DNA of 51,536 nt from CAZSAL01 sp964604825 (GTDB lineage: Bacteria; Elusimicrobiota; Elusimicrobia; 2-01-FULL-59-12). Below the pieces are notes generated by a model. That model was not told where the DNA came from, did no database searches, and saw nothing but the letters and a program-made list of their open reading frames with translations. Where the stretch lies: the NCBI GenBank assembly GCA_964604825.1, contig CAZSAL010000016.1, positions 1 to 51,536 of the forward strand, written 5' to 3'. The translations under genes were made by a program, and so were the position numbers. Numbering within the stretch: the first letter of the stretch is position 1; the number at the start of each line of letters is the position of its first letter. Positions 16,806 to 25,372 of this stretch are shown here, one piece after another.

Positions 16806-18538
16806 GTGAACCAATCGCATCGGATTACCTTATCATAGGCAGCGGGATCGCCGGCCTCAGCCTGGCGATCAAGCTGGCACAGCTGGGGTCGGTGACGGTC
16901 CTTTCGAAACGGGATTTTCTAGACTCCAATACGTCCAATGCCCAGGGCGGCATTGCCGCAGTGGTATCCAAAGACGACTCTTTTGAGCAGCATACGCAGG
17001 ATACGCTCCGTGCGGGCGCGGGCCTTTGTCATGAGGATGTTGTCCGCCTTGTCGTGGAAGCGGGGCCGTCATGCATCGAAGAACTCGCAAAGTGGGGAAT
17101 GGTGTTTTCCCGTGCCGCCTATTATCCGTCGGATGAATCGTTGGGAGACGGCCCGAAGAGGGGACGAAACACCGAACATCCGTACGAACTCGGGCTCGAA
17201 GGCGGGCACAGCAGGCGGCGCATTCTGCATGCGGGCGATTATACTGGTTCCGAAATCGCCAAAACCCTGCTCAAGCAGGCGCAGTTATGCGCAAACATCC
17301 GCCTGCTTGATCATCAAGTGGCCGTCGATCTGATTACTACCGGCAAACTCGGGAAAAGCCCTCAGCCCGGAGAAATATCCTGCCTGGGCGCGTACGTTCT
17401 GGACAAAAAAACCGGGCTCGTCGGGACATTTACGGCTAATAAAGCGGTGATCCTGGCAACTGGCGGAGCGGGGAAGGTATATCTCTACACCTCTAACCCG
17501 GATGTGGCGATGGGAGACGGGATGGCCATGGCATACCGTTCCGGCGCAGTCATGGCGAATATGGAGTTTGTCCAGTTCCATCCCACGTGCCTCTACCATC
17601 CCCAGGCGAAGTCGTTTTTGATCTCGGAAGCGGTCCGTGGCGAAGGCGGAATCCTGCGGCGGCGCAACGGAGAGTCTTTCATGCGGCAGTATCATCCTGC
17701 AGGCGAGCTTGCCCCGCGCGACATTGTGGCGCGCGCCATAGATTCCGAGCTTAAAAAATGGGGGGAACCTTACGTCTATCTGGATATCCGGCATAAAGGC
17801 AAAGAGTTTCTCAAAAAGCGGTTCCCGATGATTTACAGCCAGACGCTCAAGTTCGGCATTGATATGTCAAAAGACATGATTCCTGTGGTCCCTGCGGCGC
17901 ATTATTTCTGCGGCGGCGTGAAAACAGACGCGGACGGACGCACGTCGATCAGCCGGTTGTGGGCAATAGGAGAAGTCGCCTGTACTGGCCTTCACGGCGC
18001 CAACCGTCTGGCGTCGAATTCACTGCTCGAAGGTATGGTTTTTGCGCATCGTGCCTGTGAAGCAATCAAGGCCGAGGGCCTAGTAACCACAGGGCCGAGT
18101 AACGCCATGTCTAAAGCCTTGGAATCAAAGCCCCAGCCTTTGCTCGGCACTCGGGCCTCGGAACTCGGCCCTCAGGTCGTGCCGCCCTGGAATCCCGGCA
18201 AGGCGCGTAATCCGGACGAATTGGTTGTTATCAGCCAGAACTGGGATGAAATCCGCCAGTTGATGTGGAATTATGTTGGGATTGTTCGTAGCGACAAGCG
18301 TCTTGCCCGGGCAATCCGGAGGATCGAGGTGCTGCAGCAGGAAATCCAGGAGTATTACTGGGACTTCATCGTTTCATCAGACCTGATTGAGCTGCGCAAT
18401 ATCGCCACTGTGGCGGAACTCGTTATCCGCTCGGCCATGATGCGGCAGGAAAGCCGCGGCCTGCACTACAACCTTGATCACCCGAATACAGACACTACCC
18501 ATCCGCCAACCGACACGCTGCTTCAGCGTCCGGCTTAG
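16802..18538 (+). CDS. nadB: L-aspartate oxidase
   Basis: An FAD enzyme oxidising L-aspartate to iminoaspartate for quinolinate and NAD synthesis. The N-terminal dinucleotide-binding motif LIIGSGIAGLSLAIKLA is complete, as are EFVQFHPTCLY and GLHGANRLASNSLLEG. The C-terminal helical domain (NWDEIRQLMWNYVGIVR, SRGLHYN) is intact. Between CEAI and VVPPWN the protein carries about 20 residues more than the E. coli enzyme; this spacer is encoded by a palindromic repeat (18073-18173). Length 578 residues versus about 540 in E. coli. nadA and nadC are not in the window. Confidence 0.94.
   Translation: MSEPIASDYLIIGSGIAGLSLAIKLAQLGSVTVLSKRDFLDSNTSNAQGGIAAVVSKDDSFEQHTQDTLRAGAGLCHEDVVRLVVEAGPSCIEELAKWGMVFSRAAYYPSDESLGDGPKRGRNTEHPYELGLEGGHSRRRILHAGDYTGSEIAKTLLKQAQLCANIRLLDHQVAVDLITTGKLGKSPQPGEISCLGAYVLDKKTGLVGTFTANKAVILATGGAGKVYLYTSNPDVAMGDGMAMAYRSGAVMANMEFVQFHPTCLYHPQAKSFLISEAVRGEGGILRRRNGESFMRQYHPAGELAPRDIVARAIDSELKKWGEPYVYLDIRHKGKEFLKKRFPMIYSQTLKFGIDMSKDMIPVVPAAHYFCGGVKTDADGRTSISRLWAIGEVACTGLHGANRLASNSLLEGMVFAHRACEAIKAEGLVTTGPSNAMSKALESKPQPLLGTRASELGPQVVPPWNPGKARNPDELVVISQNWDEIRQLMWNYVGIVRSDKRLARAIRRIEVLQQEIQEYYWDFIVSSDLIELRNIATVAELVIRSAMMRQESRGLHYNLDHPNTDTTHPPTDTLLQRPA
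18073..18173. repeat. In-frame palindromic repeat inside nadB (family 4)
   Basis: The left side (gagggcctagtaaccac, agggccgagtaacgcc) pairs imperfectly with the right side (ggcactcgggcctcgg, aactcggccctc). The encoded segment between about residues 424 and 458 is absent from the E. coli enzyme and lies in the linker between the FAD domain and the helical domain, where an insertion is tolerable. Confidence 0.6.
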
Positions 18539-18541
18539 AAT

Positions 18542-19138
18542 TTATTTACTGTCGTACAGGGAAGTGTTTGTGTAGGTTACGAACAGGCTGTATTTCAAGT
18601 TCTTCCAGTTGGAATCGATGCTCACGGCATAGTCGTTGGTGACCACCTCCCAGCCGTTCTGATCGGACTTCATGTAGGAAACGCAGTTGTTGCTGCCGAA
18701 CTGAGGAGAGGTGCGAATGTTCTCCGGCGAATACACGTAACGGTGTTTGATGTAGTCGATTGAGTCCTGGAATATCGTCATTATGTCCTGGCAGTCTTCC
18801 ACCGCAGGCTGCACGAGTGTGGCCTGTATGAGTTTGTCGTTTCTGTATGTGAGCGCAAGAGATGTTGGTTTGAAAGTCTTGTATTCGATACTGTGCGCAG
18901 GAATGTCCCAGAAAGTGAAATCCTTGTCGTAGTTGTCCCGTTGAAAACCCTTTGCTTCAAGGGCCGCCGTAGCCGATACCTTGGATTGCCCGGTTTCCAG
19001 GCCGAATGGGAAAGCCATAGGGATGTTTCCCTCAGGCTCAGCCTTTAAACCGAAATGAAAGGTATGTGGCGCATCGGCGCTGGTCAGAGCTGGAAAGACA
19101 GGACATATGAACAGCAGGGGAATAAGGAGGCGCTTCAT
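18542..19138 (-). CDS. Uncharacterised secreted protein
   Basis: A 198-residue protein with a signal peptide (MKRLLIPLLFICPVFPALTSA). I do not recognise a family. The mature part contains repeated aromatic/strand-like segments and two cysteines (EDCQDIM and NNCVSYM) that could form a disulfide in the periplasm. ATG 19138 was chosen for the clean signal peptide; the frame is open further upstream, across the divergent uvrA start. It converges with nadB (3-base gap) and is divergent from uvrA, with only 30 bases between the two starts. Confidence 0.7.
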   Translation of the reverse strand: MKRLLIPLLFICPVFPALTSADAPHTFHFGLKAEPEGNIPMAFPFGLETGQSKVSATAALEAKGFQRDNYDKDFTFWDIPAHSIEYKTFKPTSLALTYRNDKLIQATLVQPAVEDCQDIMTIFQDSIDYIKHRYVYSPENIRTSPQFGSNNCVSYMKSDQNGWEVVTNDYAVSIDSNWKNLKYSLFVTYTNTSLYDSK

Positions 19139-19168
19139 TAGAACTATTTTACTGTTAGAATTAAGCTG

Positions 19169-22090
19169 ATGGAACAGGACTATATCGTTATTCGCGGGGC
19201 CCGTCAGCATAATCTGAAAAATATTACGCTGAAGCTGCCCCGCAACAGGCTGGTTGTGATCACCGGTCTGTCCGGCTCGGGAAAGTCGTCGCTTGCCTTT
19301 GACACCATTTACGCCGAAGGCCAGCGCCGCTATGTCGAAAGCCTTTCGGCTTATGCCCGCCAGTTTCTGGAGCTGATGGAAAAGCCGGATGTGGACCTGA
19401 TCGAAGGCCTTTCGCCTGCGATCGCCATCGAGCAAAGGACGCCTTCGCACAACCCGCGCTCGACGGTAGGCACTGTCACGGAAATTTACGATTACCTGCG
19501 CCTGCTTTTCGCCCGCATCGGGAAGCCGCACTGTCCCAATTGCGGGCAGCTTATAAAACCCCAGTCCGCCCAGCAGATTATAGATGAGATCTCAAAACTG
19601 GCAGCCGGAACAAGAATCCAGGTGCTGGCGCCGCTGATCCGGGGGCGGATCGGTACCTATCAGGAACTCTTTAACCGCCTGCGCCAGTCGGGTTTTGCCC
19701 GGGTGCGTGTGAACGGGCAGGTAATCGGCCTCGACGAAGAGATAAAGCTCGACCGCTATAAAAAGCACCACATAGACCTGATAGTGGACCGGCTGGTCAT
19801 GGGACCGGAAGTGCGCGAAAGGCTCGCTGATTCCATTGAAACAGCCCTGCGCGAATCGCGCGGTCTGGTTTATATAGACGGTCAAATGCTTCCTCCCCCC
19901 TCGAGGGGGAGGACGGAGGTGGGGGGCAATGTGACGCCATCCCCCCATCCCAACCTTCCCCCTCAAGGGGGGAAGGAGTTTAAGAAGCTTTATAGCGAAC
20001 ACCATGCCTGCGTGAACTGCGGAACCAGCCTCCCGGAAATTGAGCCGCGGATGTTTTCCTTTAATTCTCCTTATGGCGCCTGTCCGGGATGCGACGGACT
20101 GGGGACCAAGCTTGAAGTTGATCCGGACCTAGTAATTCCTGATCCCCAGCTGTCCATCGGCGAAGGTGCGGTTCAGGCCTGGTCCAATCCGGTTACAACG
20201 CGCACCCACCGCTGGAAGCGTTCCTGGGCGGGATATTACGAGGAGATTCTGGAAGACGTCTGCAGGCGCAACCGGATTCCCCGGGATAAACCCTGGAAAT
20301 CGCTCTCGCGGGAACAGAAAAAAACCATTCTTTACGGCGGAGGCCAGTACAGAGTCCATTGGGGTTCGAATGATCAGGACTTCGAAGGCGTCATCAATCA
20401 GCTCGAACGTCGCTACCGTGAGAGCGAATCCGAGTTCGTCAAGGAAGAGGTTTACAACCGGTTCATGCGGCGGCGCACCTGCCCGGTCTGCAAAGGAGCG
20501 CGGCTGAAAAAGGAAGTGCTGGCAGTCACCCTGGCGGGGAAATCTATCTCCCAGCTCTGTTCGTTGACTGTTACGAAGGCGATAGAAATGTTCAAAGGTT
20601 TGAATCTGAGCGAAAAGGAACGCCTGATTGCGCGGCAGATCTTAAAGGAGATTCAAAGCCGCCTGACATTTTTATCGAATGTGGGTCTGGACTATGTTTC
20701 TCTGGACAGGGAGAGCTCGACTCTGGCGGGAGGCGAAGCGCAGCGCATACATCTTGCGACCCAGATCGGTTCAGGACTGGTAGGCGTGATGTATGTCCTC
20801 GACGAACCGACGATCGGCCTTCATCAGCGCGATAACGAGCGCCTGCTTGCAACTCTGACCCGCCTGCGCGACCTGGGAAACACTCTTGTGGTCGTCGAGC
20901 ATGACGAGGAAACCATCCGCTCCGCGGACTGGATCGTCGATCTCGGTCCCGGGGCGGGCGTTCACGGCGGTGAAATCGTGGCCGAAGGCACGCTCAGGGA
21001 TATCCTGGAAAATCCGCGGTCCCTGACTGGACAATACCTTAACGGGAAAATCATGGTTCCCGTGCCGGTCGAGCGCCGCATGACAGGAAAGCGCTGGCTT
21101 GAGGTGCTGGGCGCGGGGCAGTTCAATCTGAAGAACATCGACGTGAGAATCCCTCTGGGATGCTTCGTGGGAATCACCGGAGTATCCGGGTCGGGAAAAT
21201 CGACTTTCGTGCACGAAATACTTTACAAGGCGCTGGCGCAGAAACTTTATCAGTCGAAGGAGCCGCCGGGTAAATTCCGCGCGATAAAGGGAGCGGACCA
21301 TCTGGACAAGGTGATTGTCGTAGATCAGTCGCCTATCGGGCGCACGCCGCGTTCCAATCCCGCTACTTATACCGGAGCCTATGCCGCAATCCGCGATCTT
21401 TTCGCGCGGCTTCCGGAAGCCCGGCGCCGCGGCTACAAGCCCGGCCGGTTCTCTTTTAATGTTAAGGGGGGACGCTGCGAGAACTGCGAAGGCGACGGCA
21501 TGCTCAAGATCTCCATGCAGTTTCTCCCGGATATCTTTGTGAAGTGCGAAGTCTGCGAAGGCCGGCGCTTTAACGAAGAAACCCTGCAGGTCCGGTACAA
21601 GGGGAAGAATATTTCCGAAGTGCTGAATATGACTGTGGAAGAAGGCCTGGAAATGTTCAAGAATATACCCCTGCTGGCGAGGATACTCGGCACCTTGAAC
21701 GACGTCGGGCTGGGGTATATAGCCCTGGGCCAGTCTTCCACGACTTTATCCGGGGGCGAGGCGCAGCGCGTGAAGCTTGCCTCGGAACTGGGCAAGCGCG
21801 CTACAGGGCGCACGCTTTATATTCTCGATGAGCCGACCACAGGGTTGCATTATGCCGACGTGCAGAAGCTCCTGGACGCGCTGCACCGGATCGTTTCCGG
21901 CGGCAACACAGTTTTGATCATCGAACACAATCTCGATGTCATTAAAACCGCGGACTGGATCATTGATCTGGGCCCCGAAGGCGGTGACGCGGGCGGCAGA
22001 ATCGTTGCCGAGGGTACGCCCGAGACCATAACCGGCATCCCGGCATCTTACACCGGGCGATATCTGAAACCGCTGTTGAAACAAAATTGA
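19169..22090 (+). CDS. uvrA: Excinuclease ABC subunit A
   Basis: The damage-recognition ATPase of nucleotide excision repair. Both ABC modules are complete: Walker A GLSGSGKSS and GVSGSGKST, signatures LAGGEAQRIHLA and LSGGEAQRVKLA, Walker B VLDEPTIGLHQRD and ILDEPTTGLHYAD. Cysteine pairs of the zinc modules are present (CPNCG, CVNCG...CPGCDG, CPVCKG, CENCEGDG...CEVCEGRR). Length is 973 residues, slightly above the usual 940, because about 30 residues encoded by a repeat (19889-19978) interrupt the insertion-domain region just before the CVNCG zinc module. uvrB and uvrC are not nearby. Confidence 0.96.
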   Translation: MEQDYIVIRGARQHNLKNITLKLPRNRLVVITGLSGSGKSSLAFDTIYAEGQRRYVESLSAYARQFLELMEKPDVDLIEGLSPAIAIEQRTPSHNPRSTVGTVTEIYDYLRLLFARIGKPHCPNCGQLIKPQSAQQIIDEISKLAAGTRIQVLAPLIRGRIGTYQELFNRLRQSGFARVRVNGQVIGLDEEIKLDRYKKHHIDLIVDRLVMGPEVRERLADSIETALRESRGLVYIDGQMLPPPSRGRTEVGGNVTPSPHPNLPPQGGKEFKKLYSEHHACVNCGTSLPEIEPRMFSFNSPYGACPGCDGLGTKLEVDPDLVIPDPQLSIGEGAVQAWSNPVTTRTHRWKRSWAGYYEEILEDVCRRNRIPRDKPWKSLSREQKKTILYGGGQYRVHWGSNDQDFEGVINQLERRYRESESEFVKEEVYNRFMRRRTCPVCKGARLKKEVLAVTLAGKSISQLCSLTVTKAIEMFKGLNLSEKERLIARQILKEIQSRLTFLSNVGLDYVSLDRESSTLAGGEAQRIHLATQIGSGLVGVMYVLDEPTIGLHQRDNERLLATLTRLRDLGNTLVVVEHDEETIRSADWIVDLGPGAGVHGGEIVAEGTLRDILENPRSLTGQYLNGKIMVPVPVERRMTGKRWLEVLGAGQFNLKNIDVRIPLGCFVGITGVSGSGKSTFVHEILYKALAQKLYQSKEPPGKFRAIKGADHLDKVIVVDQSPIGRTPRSNPATYTGAYAAIRDLFARLPEARRRGYKPGRFSFNVKGGRCENCEGDGMLKISMQFLPDIFVKCEVCEGRRFNEETLQVRYKGKNISEVLNMTVEEGLEMFKNIPLLARILGTLNDVGLGYIALGQSSTTLSGGEAQRVKLASELGKRATGRTLYILDEPTTGLHYADVQKLLDALHRIVSGGNTVLIIEHNLDVIKTADWIIDLGPEGGDAGGRIVAEGTPETITGIPASYTGRYLKPLLKQN
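19889..19978. repeat. In-frame palindromic insertion in uvrA (family 3)
   Basis: Two palindromes lie side by side: tcctcccccctcgaggggga (19891-19910) with its extension, and ccttccccctcaagggggga (19954 onward). The second half is nearly identical to the reverse complement of the intergenic copy before dapA (10681-10733). The insertion of about 90 bases keeps the frame and encodes a Pro/Gly/Arg-rich loop (PPPSRGRTEVGGN, then PHPNLPPQGGK) lacking in ordinary UvrA proteins. Confidence 0.8.
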
Positions 22091-22103
22091 CGTTGCTGAA
22101 TTA

Positions 22104-22262
22104 GTCGTCGTCCCGGTAGGCTTCAGGCCGTCCCGTCCACGATCAAATCTCAATAGCCGGGACGGTACCGTCTATGGGAACCTCAACAGGAGGTCGGTAC
22201 CGGGACCCATAAGAAGGTGTTCTTTTTGATGGACCCCGGCCTACAAATTGCCGGGGAGACGC
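22104..22262 (+). repeat. Composite palindromic repeat, family 1, copy A
   Basis: Begins gtcgtcgtcccggtaggc, then gtcccg(tccacgatcaaatctcaatagc)cgggac, ggtaccg...cggtacc enclosing aacctcaacaggaggt, then gggaccca...tggacccc, and ends near gccggggagacg. It occupies the uvrA-doxX gap. The core is almost identical to copies at 25373, 35402, 36401 and 37738. Orientation here is called plus. Confidence 0.9.
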
Positions 22263-22281
22263 TACTGAAAAGGGAGGTCTT

Positions 22282-22662
22282 ATGAAATACCTTGTATTGC
22301 TGGGACGTATCTTCTACAGCCTTATCTTTATCTTGGCGGCGCCCGGACATTTCCGGGTCGACCACGTAGCTTACGCGGCGCAGTCAGGAGTTCCCATGCC
22401 AAACGTTCTGGTACCGCTGTCCGGGGCAATAGCTTTCTTCGGGGCGCTCAGCGTTCTTTTTGGCTTCAAGGCCAGGTGGGGGGCGGCGCTTCTTGTGATC
22501 TTTCTGGTTCCCGTAACGCTGACGATGCACAGGTTCTGGGGGCTGACCGACCCGCAGATGGCTATGATGCAGCAGATTAACTTTATGAAGAACCTTTCGA
22601 TGCTGGGCGGCGCGATCCTTATCATCCATTTCGGGTCCGGCCCCGCGAGTCTTAAAGAGTAG
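22282..22662 (+). CDS. DoxX-family membrane protein
   Basis: A 126-residue protein with four hydrophobic helices: LVLLGRIFYSLIFILAA, VLVPLSGAIAFFGALSVLFG, GAALLVIFLVPVTLTM and the C-terminal LSMLGGAILIIHFG. The pattern and the HFRVD/HRFW segments match DoxX/YphA-like quinol-associated membrane proteins. A strong Shine-Dalgarno (gggagg) lies seven bases before ATG 22282, just beyond repeat copy A. Function in this organism is unknown. Confidence 0.83.
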   Translation: MKYLVLLGRIFYSLIFILAAPGHFRVDHVAYAAQSGVPMPNVLVPLSGAIAFFGALSVLFGFKARWGAALLVIFLVPVTLTMHRFWGLTDPQMAMMQQINFMKNLSMLGGAILIIHFGSGPASLKE

Positions 22663-22719
22663 ACCGTTCTTCGCGGACTTGCTAAACTAATTAATATTTT
22701 CACAGGGAGGACTCATAAT

Positions 22720-23238
22720 ATGAACAAGCAGTTTATTTCAGGTATTAGCCTGGCATTTTTGGCCGTTTGTTTAACCGGTTGTCCCAAGAAACAGGTCAAG
22801 CAGCAGGAAAAACCTCCGGTGCCGGTGGCTAACCAGCCGGCCGCGAATGAACCGTCCATAAGGAACAAGGAGTTCCAGGAAAGCCCCGATGTGGCGGCGG
22901 TATATTTCCTCCTTGATCAGTCTTCGCTGACTGCAAAAGCCCGGAAAACGCTGCAGAAAAATTATGGTGTTTTAAACAGCCATAAGAACTGGGAAGTCCT
23001 AGTTGAAGGCGACTGCGATGAGCGCGGCAGCACGGAATACAATCTCGGCCTCGGCCAGCGCCGGGCCGCTACAGTGAGGGAGTATTACATGTCCCTAGGC
23101 ATGGATGGCGCGCATATCGCCACCATCTCCTATGGCAAGGAAAAGCCGGTCTGCACGGATCACAATGAATCCTGCTGGTCTCAGAACCGCAGGGCTGTGA
23201 CGAAAGTACGGGAAACTGCCCCGGCAGCGCCAAAATAA
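22720..23238 (+). CDS. pal: Peptidoglycan-associated lipoprotein
   Basis: The outer-membrane lipoprotein of the Tol-Pal system, which binds peptidoglycan. The lipoprotein signal ends in LTGC (Cys about 22), followed by a Pro/Lys-rich linker and an OmpA-like domain with YFLLDQSSL, EGDCDERGSTEYNLGLGQRR (the DAP-binding segment) and SYGKEKPVC. Length 172 residues. A clear Shine-Dalgarno (gggagg) precedes ATG 22720. It leads the set pal-cpoB-tolB; tolQ, tolR and tolA are not in the window. Confidence 0.93.
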   Translation: MNKQFISGISLAFLAVCLTGCPKKQVKQQEKPPVPVANQPAANEPSIRNKEFQESPDVAAVYFLLDQSSLTAKARKTLQKNYGVLNSHKNWEVLVEGDCDERGSTEYNLGLGQRRAATVREYYMSLGMDGAHIATISYGKEKPVCTDHNESCWSQNRRAVTKVRETAPAAPK

Positions 23239-23320
23239 GCGATGAGCGATGAGCAACGAGAAGAACGGCATGAGAATGGGCAGTAAACTCATTGCGCGGT
23301 ACGCATTGCTCATTGCTGCT
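23239..23320. repeat. 'gcgatgagc' palindromic repeat (family 5) covering the cpoB start
   Basis: Left arm agcgatgagcgatgagcaac (from about 23238) pairs imperfectly with gcattgctcattgct at about 23302-23316; actcattgcgcg lies between. The element contains the cpoB start codon and encodes most of its lipoprotein signal peptide. Confidence 0.65.
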
Positions 23321-23974
23321 GTTAGTTTGAGCGGCTGCATGCTTGCCACTCAGGAGGACATGCAGCGCCTGGACGCTGACCTTAATCAGCTGCAGAAGAA
23401 CCAGGCTGATCTCACCGCCAAAATGAGCGACTTGAGCGGCAACCTTCTGGCGCTGAACAGCCAGCTTGAGTCCAGCCAGCAGCAGATGAGCGCGCTTGCC
23501 GAAAAAATGGACTTTATACAGTCGGATCTGACCCGCCGGATGAGCGTTCTCGGCGGGCAGGTGACGGGCGCAGGCACATCCGCCGCTTCCACGCCGGAAG
23601 ACCAGTACCGTATTTCGCTGAACGACTACAATGCAGGCAAATACGATCTTGCCATCGTCGGGTTGCGGAATTTCGTTTCGCAGTATCCGCGCAGCTCTCT
23701 TGCCTCGGAAGCGCAGTATCACATCGGCGAATGCGAATTCGCTCGCAAGAACTGGACTTCAGCCGTGGCGGAGTATGACAAGGTGGTTGAATCCTATCCC
23801 AAAAGCGAGAGCGCGCCCAGGGCTTTATATAAGAAGGCGGTAGCTCTCGGGCAGACGGGGCAGAAGCAGGATGCCGCAGCGGTTTTCAAAGCGCTGATCA
23901 AAACCTATCCGCACTCTGCCCAGGCCGGCCCCGCCAGGCAGGCCCTCACATCACTGGAGTCCGGTTCTGAGTAA
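23249..23974 (+). CDS. cpoB: Tol-Pal cell division coordinator CpoB/YbgF, lipoprotein
   Basis: In E. coli this protein couples outer-membrane constriction by Tol-Pal with septal peptidoglycan synthesis. Here a signal peptide ends in the lipobox LSGC (Cys about 30), followed by a coiled coil (residues about 37-100, heptads rich in L, Q and M) and three tetratricopeptide repeats (YNAGKYDLAIVGLRNFVSQYP; YHIGECEFARKNW; YKKAVALGQTG). The E. coli protein is not a lipoprotein, so the lipobox is a difference. Starts possible are ATG 23249, 23273 and 23279; the first two lie in repeat DNA. It sits between pal and tolB. Confidence 0.88.
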   Translation: MSNEKNGMRMGSKLIARYALLIAAVSLSGCMLATQEDMQRLDADLNQLQKNQADLTAKMSDLSGNLLALNSQLESSQQQMSALAEKMDFIQSDLTRRMSVLGGQVTGAGTSAASTPEDQYRISLNDYNAGKYDLAIVGLRNFVSQYPRSSLASEAQYHIGECEFARKNWTSAVAEYDKVVESYPKSESAPRALYKKAVALGQTGQKQDAAAVFKALIKTYPHSAQAGPARQALTSLESGSE

Positions 23975-23986
23975 GGTTCTGTTTAT

Positions 23987-24080
23987 GTCATTGCGAGGTC
24001 GCCAGGTTTTACCGGCGACCGTGGCAATCTCAGAAGTATAAACGGGCCAAATGGCTGAGATTCCCACGTCGGCTCTATCT
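23987..24080. repeat. 'gtcattgcgagg' palindromic repeat (family 2), diverged, upstream of tolB
   Basis: gtcattgcgaggtcgccagg at 23987 is the same outer end as at 13506. An inner hairpin ggtcgcc...ggcgacc is followed by gtggcaatctcag, which pairs with ctgagattcccac about 40 bases later. The element fills the cpoB-tolB gap, and both candidate tolB start codons lie in or at the end of it. Confidence 0.7.
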
Positions 24081-25364
24081 ATGAGAAATTGGAATCGCCT
24101 CCTCGGAATGACACTGTTGGTGTCGACATTATGTTCAATCGCTTCCGCCACCGAAGTTTACATGGGCCTCGAAGCCTACGGTTCCGGCGGCAAGGCATTG
24201 GGCGTCGGGCTGGCGTCATTCTCTTCGGCGGATGACCCGGATTCGAAGAACGTCGCAGCCATGCTGCGCTCAATAATCAGGGAAGACCTGCTGTTTGAAA
24301 GGCTTTTTTCCGTTACAGAAGGCGGCCCTGCGCCGGCGAACAACAAGGTGGATTCCCTGGCATGGTCCGGGCTCGGCGCGCAGGTGCTGATTTCAGGCTC
24401 GGTCAACGTGCTGGGAGACGCCGTGGAGCTCGACGTAAAAGTTTACGACGTTTCCCGCAACACCGTGCTCTTTGGCAAACAGGGGACAGGAACCAGGTCT
24501 GAAATAAGACGGCTGGCGCATCTAATGTCCGATCAACTGACTTATCAGATGTCCGGGCAGCCGGGTCTGGCGCACACGCGCATAGTGTTCGCCAATGACA
24601 AAAGCGGCCATAAGGAACTCTACGTCATGGACTACGACGGGGAAAACGTCCGCCGCCTGACAAGAGAAAACTCCATTACTCTTCTGCCGAAGTGGTCGCC
24701 CGACGGCAAACTTGTTGTTTTCAACAGTTATCGGGAAGGGAACCCGGATGCTTACCTGCTTAATTACCCAGGCGGGGAGTTGCATGAGCTGTCCATGCGC
24801 CAAGGATTGAACACCGCTCCAACCTGGTCGCCGGACGGAACAGAGATCGCTCTGACGCTTTCGCGCGGCGAAACCCCCGACATTTTTATCATTAACCGTT
24901 CGGGGAACATTATCCGGCGCCTGACCCATGCAAGCGGCGTAAATACGAGTCCCTGCTTTTCGCCGAACGGACAGCAGATCGTGTTTGTTTCGGACCGTTC
25001 CGGGATCCCGGAACTTTATGTAATGGACGCTGCCGGCGCGGGCGTCAAGCGCCTGACCTTCGGCCAGTGGACCGACGCTCCGGCCTGGTCGCCGCGTGGT
25101 GACTGGATCGCTTATGAACGCCAGCGCGCCGACGGGATATTTGATATTTTTGTGGTTGATCCGAACGGTCAGAATAATCAGGCGCTGACGGAATCGCAGG
25201 GCCGCAACGAAAGCCCTTCCTGGTCTCCGGACGGACGTTTTATCGTTTTTGCCTCGAACCGCGAAGGGCGCCGACGCGTTTATATCATGGGCGCGGACGG
25301 AAGCTCGCCGCACCCTGTGGGACACATCACCGGGGATTCATTTGATCCAAGCTGGGGGCCATAA
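24081..25364 (+). CDS. tolB: Tol-Pal system beta-propeller protein TolB
   Basis: A periplasmic protein that links Pal to TolA. From ATG 24081 it has a clean signal peptide (RNWNRLLGMTLLVSTL, cleavage near ASA-TEV). The N-terminal alpha/beta domain (residues about 25-160) is followed by a six-bladed propeller with repeated W/F-SPDG or SPNG motifs (KWSPDGK, TWSPDGTE, CFSPNGQQ, AWSPRGDW, SWSPDGRF). Length is 427 residues, typical. An alternative ATG at 24051 would add ten residues encoded by the upstream repeat. Confidence 0.94.
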   Translation: MRNWNRLLGMTLLVSTLCSIASATEVYMGLEAYGSGGKALGVGLASFSSADDPDSKNVAAMLRSIIREDLLFERLFSVTEGGPAPANNKVDSLAWSGLGAQVLISGSVNVLGDAVELDVKVYDVSRNTVLFGKQGTGTRSEIRRLAHLMSDQLTYQMSGQPGLAHTRIVFANDKSGHKELYVMDYDGENVRRLTRENSITLLPKWSPDGKLVVFNSYREGNPDAYLLNYPGGELHELSMRQGLNTAPTWSPDGTEIALTLSRGETPDIFIINRSGNIIRRLTHASGVNTSPCFSPNGQQIVFVSDRSGIPELYVMDAAGAGVKRLTFGQWTDAPAWSPRGDWIAYERQRADGIFDIFVVDPNGQNNQALTESQGRNESPSWSPDGRFIVFASNREGRRRVYIMGADGSSPHPVGHITGDSFDPSWGP

Positions 25365-25372
25365 ATGATATT

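Noticed and set aside
18542..19531. Extended 329-codon version of the secreted protein
   Set aside because: The upstream part runs through the start of uvrA on the opposite strand; the signal peptide begins at the ATG at 19138.
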